Assembly (NCBI GenBank): GCA_027485535.1
Contig: JAIXQV010000047.1
Location: 1-18,446, forward strand
Length of the DNA stretch: 18,446 bases
DNA from: Oxalobacteraceae bacterium
GTDB lineage: Bacteria > Pseudomonadota > Gammaproteobacteria > Burkholderiales > Burkholderiaceae_D
Direction: 5' to 3'
Shown here: positions 13,265-18,446 of the stretch, piece by piece
Position numbering within the stretch: position 1 is the stretch's first letter
How the letters are laid out: every line of letters starts with the position of its first letter
The notes under the pieces: generated by a model
The model's input: the letters and a program-made list of their open reading frames with translations, nothing else
The model's database searches: none
Told to the model about the DNA's origin: nothing
Program-made: the position numbers and the translations under genes

Positions 13265-14185
13265 ATGTCTATCCTGACTGTTGAACATCTGCGTAAATCC
13301 TACGGCGAAGGCGCAGACCGACACACCGTAATCGATGATGTGTCGTTTGCACTGGAGCGTGGCGAATGCTATGGCTTGTTGGGGCCGAACGGTGCCGGCA
13401 AGACCACCACCTTGCGGCTGTGTCTCGGGCTGACAGCCCCCGATAGTGGGCAAATTACCTTGGTCGGACACTCCGTACCGCGAGACGCTCGTCGCGCCAG
13501 GCTCAAGATCGGCGTTGTGCCGCAGATGGACAGCCTCGACCCCGACTTCACGGTGGAAGAAAACCTGCTGGTGTACGGGCGCTATTTCGGCATCCAGCCG
13601 TCGCAAATTCAAGCGCGGCTCGGCTGGTTACTCGAATTCTCCAACCTCGCCAACAAGCGCCATGCGCGTATAGGCGAGTTATCCGGCGGCATGAAGCGTC
13701 GACTTACACTGGCGCGCGCCTTGGTGAATGACCCGGACCTGATTTTCATGGACGAGCCAACGACAGGGCTTGATCCGCAAGCCAGACACATGATCTGGGA
13801 AAGACTGAAAGCCCTGCTCGCAGCGGGCAAGACCATCCTACTGACGACGCATTTCATGGACGAGGCAGAGCGTTTGTGCAATCGGCTCGCAGTGATTGAT
13901 CATGGCCGCCTGATCGCCGAGGGCGAGCCGCGTGAGCTGATTGCTCAGCATATCGAGTCGCAAGTCCTTGAGGTGTACGGCGATCAGGCGGCGGCTTGGG
14001 CAGAGCAAGCCCGTGCGATGGCAGAGCGTGTCGAAATAAGTGGTGACACGGTTTTCTGTTACACCCAGCACGCGGAACCATTACTGCAAAGTCTGTCGCA
14101 CGCTTCTGGCTTACGCTATTTACACCGACCTGCGAATTTGGAGGACTTGTTCCTTAAGCTAACCGGCCGTGAGATGAGGGATTGA
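13265..14185 (+). CDS. NodI/DrrA-like ABC exporter ATP-binding subunit
   Basis: This is the ATPase of an ABC-2 type exporter; by family the pair exports lipids, oligosaccharides or drugs, but the substrate here is unknown. All motifs are intact in the 306 residues: Walker A GPNGAGKTT at 40-48, Q-loop Gln87 in VVPQMDSLDPDFTVEEN, signature LSGGM at 139-143, Walker B LIFMDE at 159-164 and H-loop His196. The wording around the Q-loop is strongly NodI-like. Betaproteobacteria carry chromosomal relatives of rhizobial nodI, proposed as the source of the symbiotic genes, so the symbol nodI would overstate function. The start lies 11 nt after the alpha-operon terminator with only a weak ribosome binding site. 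The permease follows after 1 nt. Confidence 0.9.
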   Translation: MSILTVEHLRKSYGEGADRHTVIDDVSFALERGECYGLLGPNGAGKTTTLRLCLGLTAPDSGQITLVGHSVPRDARRARLKIGVVPQMDSLDPDFTVEENLLVYGRYFGIQPSQIQARLGWLLEFSNLANKRHARIGELSGGMKRRLTLARALVNDPDLIFMDEPTTGLDPQARHMIWERLKALLAAGKTILLTTHFMDEAERLCNRLAVIDHGRLIAEGEPRELIAQHIESQVLEVYGDQAAAWAEQARAMAERVEISGDTVFCYTQHAEPLLQSLSHASGLRYLHRPANLEDLFLKLTGREMRD

Positions 14186-14186
14186 G

Positions 14187-14972
14187 ATGAACGCACTCCA
14201 CTATCGTTTACCCGGACTTAGCCTTCGCTTCATACCCGTCTGGCGCCGTAACCTGCTGGTGTGGCGAAAGCTCGCGGTGGCGAGCATCATCGGCAATATC
14301 GCTGAGCCGATGATCACTTTGCTGGCGTTTGGCTACGGCCTTGGCAGTTTGCTACAGCAAATCGAGGGTGTGCCCTATATCGAGTACCTTGCGAGCGGCT
14401 CAATCTGTATGTCCGTGATGATGGCTGCCTCATTCGAATCCTTGTATTCGGCGTTTTCACGGATGCATGTGCAAAAGACCTGGGAGTCCTTGCTGAATAC
14501 GCCGCTGGAGCTCGACGATATTGTCCTCGCCGAAATGTTATGGGCTGCCAGTAAAGCCATGATCTCGGGCTTGGCTATTTTGCTGGTGCTGTTCGCGCTG
14601 GGAATCGGCTTGCATCCCACCACGCTGTTGGTCCCGCCGCTGTTGTTAATCATCGGGGTGTGCTTCGCATCGATTGCATTGATCGTGAACGCAATTGCAA
14701 AAGCTTATGATTTCTTTACCTACTACTTCACCCTGGTACTGACCCCGATGATTTTTCTGTCGGGCGTCTACTACCCGGCAAGCCAACTGCCGGCTTGGCT
14801 ACAGTCGGTCGCCAGCATACTGCCGCTCGGCGCAGCTGTGCGTCTTGTGCGACCATTACTGCTAGGTAGTACACCAGAGGATCCTTTCAGGGACTTGGCG
14901 ATCTTGTTGGCGTACATCGTGGTCGGTTTTTATCTTGCGACCGTACTCACCCGCAGACGTCTATTGAAGTAA
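14187..14972 (+). CDS. NodJ-like ABC-2 type exporter permease
   Basis: This is the membrane partner of the preceding ATPase. The 261 residues show about six hydrophobic segments (for example near 30-57, 68-85, 108-133, 137-165, 173-195 and 230-252) and the ABC-2 permease end motif around residues 192-225 (LSGVYYPASQLP, then LPLGAAVRLVRPLL). The short basic N-terminus FIPVWRRNLLVWRK is typical of NodJ relatives. GAGGG (14176-14180) inside the ATPase gene is 6 nt before the ATG, and the two frames are 1 nt apart, so they are co-translated. cutA follows after 17 nt without a terminator. Confidence 0.88.
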   Translation: MNALHYRLPGLSLRFIPVWRRNLLVWRKLAVASIIGNIAEPMITLLAFGYGLGSLLQQIEGVPYIEYLASGSICMSVMMAASFESLYSAFSRMHVQKTWESLLNTPLELDDIVLAEMLWAASKAMISGLAILLVLFALGIGLHPTTLLVPPLLLIIGVCFASIALIVNAIAKAYDFFTYYFTLVLTPMIFLSGVYYPASQLPAWLQSVASILPLGAAVRLVRPLLLGSTPEDPFRDLAILLAYIVVGFYLATVLTRRRLLK

Positions 14973-14989
14973 GTGTTGCAGAGGCCGTG

Positions 14990-15328
14990 ATGAGCGATGC
15001 GCAGATTTTGATGGTAATGTCGAATGCGCCGAGTAAGGAGAGCGCGCACGCCTTGGCGCGCACGCTAGTGGAAGCCAAGTTGGCAGCGTGCGTGAATATT
15101 TTGCCGGGCGTGCAATCCGTCTATCGTTGGCAGGGGAAGGTTGAGCAGGCTGATGAGGTCACTTTGCTCATTAAAACCACGCGACAGCACTACGCCCAAT
15201 TGCAACAGACGCTGGTCAGCGCCCATCCTTACGATGTACCTGAGTTGATCGCCTGGCCAATCACCGAAGGCTATGCCCCTTATCTGCAATGGGTGGCCGC
15301 TGAAACCACTCCTGAGAAATATGCGTAA
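14990..15328 (+). CDS. cutA: Divalent-cation tolerance protein CutA
   Basis: CutA1 proteins are small, very stable trimers linked to copper and divalent-metal tolerance; the molecular role is not settled. The 112-residue product has the conserved LVEAKLAACVNILPGVQSVY (residues 27-45), WQGKVEQADEVTLLIKTT and HPYDVPELIAWPI (79-91). I choose the ATG at 14990 because GAGG (14981-14984) is 5 nt away; the GTG directly before it (14987) would be only 2 nt away. Its 3' end overlaps the dsbD start by 8 nt, suggesting coupling of the two genes. Confidence 0.93.
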   Translation: MSDAQILMVMSNAPSKESAHALARTLVEAKLAACVNILPGVQSVYRWQGKVEQADEVTLLIKTTRQHYAQLQQTLVSAHPYDVPELIAWPITEGYAPYLQWVAAETTPEKYA

Positions 15329-17051
15329 CTTTTTTGCTCAATGCGGGCTTGCCAGAGCTGCGCTCTGCCTTGTTGCGGCCCTATGCTTTTTTGCGCCGTC
15401 GGTGCAAGCGCAAGATTTCCTGGCGCCTGAGCAGGCATTTGCATTTAGTGCGCGGATGCGCGATGCGGCGACAGTCGAAGTGAGCTTTCGTATCGCCGAT
15501 GGCTACTACATGTATCGCGACAAAATCGCGATATCCGCTGAGGGCGCGATGCTGGGCAAGGTCGAGATCCCGCGAGGCGCAATTAAATTCGACCCGAATT
15601 TCGACAAAGAGCTAGAGACCTTCAGACAACAACTGACGATAGCGATCCCGGTGCAAGCCAACGGACCATTTCAGTTGAAAGTAACGAGCCAAGGCTGCGC
15701 TGACAAAGGCTTATGCTATCCGCCGATGGAATCGGTCGCCAGATTATCAACGGCGAACAGTGGGGTTGATGTCAACACGCCAGCTGTGGAGGGCGAGATG
15801 GGTCGCATCGAGGCGTCGCTTGCGAGTGGACGTCTGATGTTGATCCTGCCGCTATTCCTGCTGCTCGGTCTGGGTCTCTCATTCACGCCCTGCGTGCTGC
15901 CGATGGTACCTATTCTTTCGTTCATCATCGCCGGTGAGGGCGCACAGACAAGCCGCCGACGCGGCTTCCTGCTGTCGGTTACCTACTCGCTTGGCATGGC
16001 ATTGGTATACACCGGGCTCGGTATCGCCGCTGGTCTGATCGGGGAGGGGCTGTCCGCCGCGCTGCAGAGCCCGCCTGTCCTTTCTGCATTTGCGATTCTG
16101 ATGGCGGTGATGGCGCTGTCAATGTTCGATGTCTACCAGCTGCAAGTACCCGCGTCGCTGCAGCTTGCCTTGACGCGCTTGTCCGAGCGTCAGCGCGGCG
16201 GCAAGCTACTTGGCGTATTCGTGATGGGCGCAATCTCCGCATTGATCGTCGGGCCGTGTGTCGCCGCGCCGCTAGCCGGTGCGCTGGTCTACATTAGCCA
16301 GACCCGCAATGTACTGATCGGTGGCAGCGCTTTGTTCGCGATGGCAGTTGGTATGAGCGTACCCTTGCTGCTCGTCGGCATATCAGCGGGCTCGCTACTG
16401 CCGCGTGCGGGTGCGTGGATGCAGGCTGTGAAGCATTTCTTTGGCGTCCTGATGCTAGCGCTCGCCTTGTGGATGGTGTCGTCGTTGATACCGGCGTGGC
16501 TGCTGATGCTGGGCTGGGGCTTGCTGGGTGTTGGCTATGGCGTGTTCCTAATGCGCGACAAAGCGCTGGGCTGGCGGGCTCGAATGGCGGGTATTGTGTT
16601 TATCGCCCTTGGCGGCGTCCAACTGCTGGGGCTTGCCACGGGGGGGCGTGATGCGTGGTCGCCGCTGGCTCAGTTGCGTGGGCAGCAGCATCAGAAGACC
16701 GAATTTACGCGTGTGCGCAGCGTCGCGGAACTTGATGCAGCGCTGGCCAACACCGGAGGCCGGCGAGTGATGCTCGACTTCTACGCCGACTGGTGCGTGT
16801 CTTGCATCGAGATGGAAAAACTCACCTTCACCAATCCGGAGGTGAAAGCGAAGTTGGATCAGATGCTGCTGCTACAGGCGGATGTCACTGCCAACAATGA
16901 TGATGACAAGGCACTACTAAAACGTTTCGGACTGTTTGGCCCGCCCGGGATTATTTTGTTCGACGCACATGGCAACGAGATTCGTGGCACACGCGTGATC
17001 GGCTATCAGGCGCCAGCGCAATTTCTGCAGTCACTACAAAAAGCGGAATAG
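15321..17051 (+). CDS. dsbD: Thiol:disulfide interchange protein DsbD
   Basis: DsbD carries electrons from cytoplasmic thioredoxin across the inner membrane to periplasmic DsbC, DsbG and CcmG. The 576 residues show all three modules. A signal peptide (residues 1-30, likely cut after VQA) is followed by the periplasmic N domain with Cys126 and Cys132. The membrane core of about eight helices carries Cys191 (FTPCVLPM) and Cys313 (VGPCVAAPLAG). The C-terminal thioredoxin-like domain has WCVSC with Cys492 and Cys495. All six redox cysteines are present. The start at 15321 is preferred over an in-frame ATG at 15273 because it gives a normal signal peptide. No clear terminator follows, and the next gene converges from the minus strand 38 nt away. 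Confidence 0.95.
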   Translation: MRNFFAQCGLARAALCLVAALCFFAPSVQAQDFLAPEQAFAFSARMRDAATVEVSFRIADGYYMYRDKIAISAEGAMLGKVEIPRGAIKFDPNFDKELETFRQQLTIAIPVQANGPFQLKVTSQGCADKGLCYPPMESVARLSTANSGVDVNTPAVEGEMGRIEASLASGRLMLILPLFLLLGLGLSFTPCVLPMVPILSFIIAGEGAQTSRRRGFLLSVTYSLGMALVYTGLGIAAGLIGEGLSAALQSPPVLSAFAILMAVMALSMFDVYQLQVPASLQLALTRLSERQRGGKLLGVFVMGAISALIVGPCVAAPLAGALVYISQTRNVLIGGSALFAMAVGMSVPLLLVGISAGSLLPRAGAWMQAVKHFFGVLMLALALWMVSSLIPAWLLMLGWGLLGVGYGVFLMRDKALGWRARMAGIVFIALGGVQLLGLATGGRDAWSPLAQLRGQQHQKTEFTRVRSVAELDAALANTGGRRVMLDFYADWCVSCIEMEKLTFTNPEVKAKLDQMLLLQADVTANNDDDKALLKRFGLFGPPGIILFDAHGNEIRGTRVIGYQAPAQFLQSLQKAE

Positions 17052-17089
17052 ATCATCATCAATCTACGCTGTTTCAGCCTGCCGTCTGT

Positions 17090-17593
17090 TCAAATTTCCG
17101 GCGGCAGTTCGGGCAGGATGACTTCTTTAGTAAGCGGGCTTGGAGCAGGCTTGTTGCGAGGGATCTCAACATTCGCCGTATCCACAAATCGCACCTGCTT
17201 TTGCACGGGGATACGAAATCCCTTATTGGCCATGTGAAAGCCATCTGCACTAAAGAACTCCGAAGAGGAATTCTGGATATCACCTTTGACTTGTACCGCC
17301 ATCAAGTCAAGCATCTTTTCTTTAAGCTCGGCGCGCGTTTGCAGCCTCGAGACGGCATCACTAATTTTGGCTTTGGCTTTGGTTGCGTAGGATTGCAAAC
17401 TGCCAGATTTGTCGTCGCGGATTCGCTCAGGACTAACCCGGGAAAACACCCGGACCCTGCCTTTTTTGCCATCAGGTGTGATGAATTTTTCTTCTTTCGC
17501 GATGACGACATCGTAAGCGCCCTTGACGCCCCCAGTGCTGGTGGCGCCTAGATTGGGATGAACGGCTGTGGGCGTTAGGAAGGTTCGGCTCAT
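17090..17593 (-). CDS. Hypothetical protein of 167 residues, unrecognised
   Basis: I do not recognise this family. On the minus strand GGGAGA lies 7 nt before the ATG, a good ribosome binding site, and the frame is open for 167 codons, so it is probably a real gene. The product has no cysteine or tryptophan, no signal peptide and no membrane segment. Residues 70-103 (KAKAKISDAVSRLQTRAELKEKMLDL and on) look helical and amphipathic; the N-terminal 25 residues are Thr/Gly/Pro-rich and the C-terminal 20 are Pro-rich, ending LPELPPEI. Cytoplasmic location is inferred. It lies between convergent dsbD and co-oriented hemB. The opposite strand has a 116-codon frame without such a start signal. Confidence 0.7.
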   Translation of the reverse strand: MSRTFLTPTAVHPNLGATSTGGVKGAYDVVIAKEEKFITPDGKKGRVRVFSRVSPERIRDDKSGSLQSYATKAKAKISDAVSRLQTRAELKEKMLDLMAVQVKGDIQNSSSEFFSADGFHMANKGFRIPVQKQVRFVDTANVEIPRNKPAPSPLTKEVILPELPPEI

Positions 17594-17662
17594 TTTCGTT
17601 CTCCCTGTGGACCAAGTCAGTAAGTCAAAAAGTTGTCGGCATCCCCTCGAGGCTTCGTGTCG

Positions 17663-17691
17663 ATTATCGGAATTTAGTTCGGATATGTTGT
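17663..17691 (-). promoter_or_regulatory. Possible promoter of the 167-residue hypothetical gene
   Basis: On the minus strand GATAAT (17663-17668) matches the -10 consensus at 5 of 6, and ACAACA (17686-17691) lies 17 bp upstream but matches the -35 at only 3 of 6. The -35 half overlaps an inverted repeat, TTGTA-TTTC-TACAA (17688-17701), next to the hemB stop. A start near 17656 would leave a leader of about 62 nt. Weak evidence. Confidence 0.3.
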
Positions 17692-17703
17692 ATTTCTACA
17701 AAT

Positions 17704-18446
17704 TCAAGCGCCTTTAATCAGGCGAGCGATGTCCCTAGCAAAGTAGGTCAGCACGCCATCTGCGCCGGCGCGTTTGAAGCAGAGCATCGCCTCCATCATG
17801 GTTTTGTCGTGGTCGAGCCAACCGTTTTGCGCCGCCGCCTTGATCATGGCGTACTCGCCGCTCACCTGGTACGCAAACGTGGGCACTTTGAATTCCTGTT
17901 TCACGATACGCACGATATCGAGATAAGGCATGCCGGGCTTCACCATCACCATATCCGCGCCCTCCGCAAGGTCGAGCGCAACTTCACGCAAGGCCTCATC
18001 TGAATTGCCCGGATCCATTTGGTAAGTGGCCTTGTTGCCTTTCCCCAGATTGGCTGCCGAGCCCACCGCGTCGCGGAAAGGACCATAAAAAGCCGAGGCA
18101 TACTTTGCCGAATACGCCATGATGCGAGTATAGATATGCCCTTTGTCTTCCAGCGCGCTCCGGATTGCACCGATCCGGCCATCCATCATGTCGGACGGGG
18201 CGACGATATCAACGCCCGCTTCAGCTTGTGTCAGCGCTTGCTGTACCAAGATTGCGGTGGTCTCGTCATTCAAGACATAGCCGTCTTCATTCAGTACACC
18301 ATCCTGACCATGACTGGTGAACGGATCGAGTGCGACATCGGTCAATATGCCTAACTCCGGGAAGCGTTGCTTTAGCTCACGCACCGCTCGCGGTACCAAG
18401 CCCTTTGGATTGGTCGCTTCAATTCCGTCAGGCGTTTTTAGCTGCG
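17704..18446 (-). CDS. hemB: Delta-aminolevulinic acid dehydratase (porphobilinogen synthase), 5' part outside window
   Basis: HemB condenses two 5-aminolevulinate molecules into porphobilinogen in haem synthesis. 247 codons of about 330-340 are visible; the frame is open to the right edge, where it reads QLKTPDGIEATNPKGLVPRAV. The active-site regions are present: PSDMMDGRIGAIR, MAYSAKYASAFYGPFR with its lysine, and MVMVKPGMPYLD with the Schiff-base lysine. The metal-site segment reads DVALDPFTSHGQDG, with Ala and Asp where zinc enzymes have cysteines, so this is the magnesium-type enzyme known from Pseudomonas aeruginosa. The TGA at 17704-17706 ends it; no clear terminator follows before the hypothetical gene. 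Confidence 0.97.
   Translation of the reverse strand, partial: QLKTPDGIEATNPKGLVPRAVRELKQRFPELGILTDVALDPFTSHGQDGVLNEDGYVLNDETTAILVQQALTQAEAGVDIVAPSDMMDGRIGAIRSALEDKGHIYTRIMAYSAKYASAFYGPFRDAVGSAANLGKGNKATYQMDPGNSDEALREVALDLAEGADMVMVKPGMPYLDIVRIVKQEFKVPTFAYQVSGEYAMIKAAAQNGWLDHDKTMMEAMLCFKRAGADGVLTYFARDIARLIKGA

Noticed and set aside
15273..15320. An upstream ATG for dsbD inside cutA
   Set aside because: It would put 16 unrelated residues before a normal signal peptide; the ATG at 15321 gives the expected protein.
17068..17078. GCTG-TTT-CAGC as a terminator of dsbD
   Set aside because: A 4-bp stem with a 3-nt loop and no U-tract is too weak.
17201..17551. A 116-codon plus-strand frame opposite the 167-residue hypothetical gene
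   Set aside because: It has no good start signal and is shorter; the minus-strand frame has a strong Shine-Dalgarno and fits the gap between dsbD and hemB.
17688..17701. TTGTA-TTTC-TACAA inverted repeat as a hemB terminator
   Set aside because: The stem is only 5 bp and A-T rich, and no U-tract follows in the hemB direction.
1..18446. Mobile elements, CRISPR arrays, tRNA or rRNA genes, phage genes
   Set aside because: None found on reading both strands; the only repeats are short hairpin arms and one 8-nt direct repeat.

Overview
The window is a long ribosomal-protein superoperon (S10 - spc - alpha) followed by a short accessory stretch, from what looks like a betaproteobacterium, probably Burkholderiales. 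I base this on remembered family sequences (S4, L15, SecY and RpoA match the betaproteobacterial pattern), on the order rplQ ... cutA - dsbD - convergent hemB, and on moderately GC-rich, C/G-ending codon use. Genus cannot be told from the sequence alone.

Layout. Positions 1-4027 hold the 3' part of the S10 operon: rplD (5' end cut by the window), rplW, rplB, rpsS, rplV, rpsC, rplP, rpmC, rpsQ, packed with overlaps or gaps of 11 nt or less. A 223-nt gap (4028-4250) carries a likely spc promoter and a structured leader. Positions 4251-9661 are the spc operon: rplN, rplX, rplE, rpsN, rpsH, rplF, rplR, rpsE, rpmD, rplO, secY. infA and rpmJ follow, then the alpha operon rpsM, rpsK, rpsD, rpoA, rplQ (10086-13195), closed by a strong intrinsic terminator. 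A second plus-strand group, 13265-17051, encodes a NodI/NodJ-like ABC exporter pair, CutA and the thiol-disulfide interchange protein DsbD. On the minus strand lie a 167-residue protein I do not recognise and the 3' part of hemB, which runs off the right edge.

How the genes work together. The first 13.2 kb makes ribosome parts, the translocon channel SecY, initiation factor IF-1 and the RNA polymerase alpha subunit, so protein synthesis, secretion and transcription capacity are built from one locus. DsbD supplies reducing power to the periplasm, CutA is a small conserved trimeric protein linked to metal tolerance, the ABC pair is an exporter of unknown substrate, and HemB makes porphobilinogen for haem.

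Most notable. The alpha operon is not a plain co-transcribed run. rpsD (S4) has an intrinsic terminator on each side and starts with GTG. Its 90-nt leader can fold into a 7-bp hairpin whose loop has a 6-nt perfect complement just upstream, and a third helix ends one base before the Shine-Dalgarno. This is a candidate pseudoknot placed where a translational operator for S4 would sit. S4 is the known autogenous repressor of this operon in E. coli, where it binds a pseudoknot at rpsM instead. No mobile elements, CRISPR arrays, tRNAs or rRNAs were seen.
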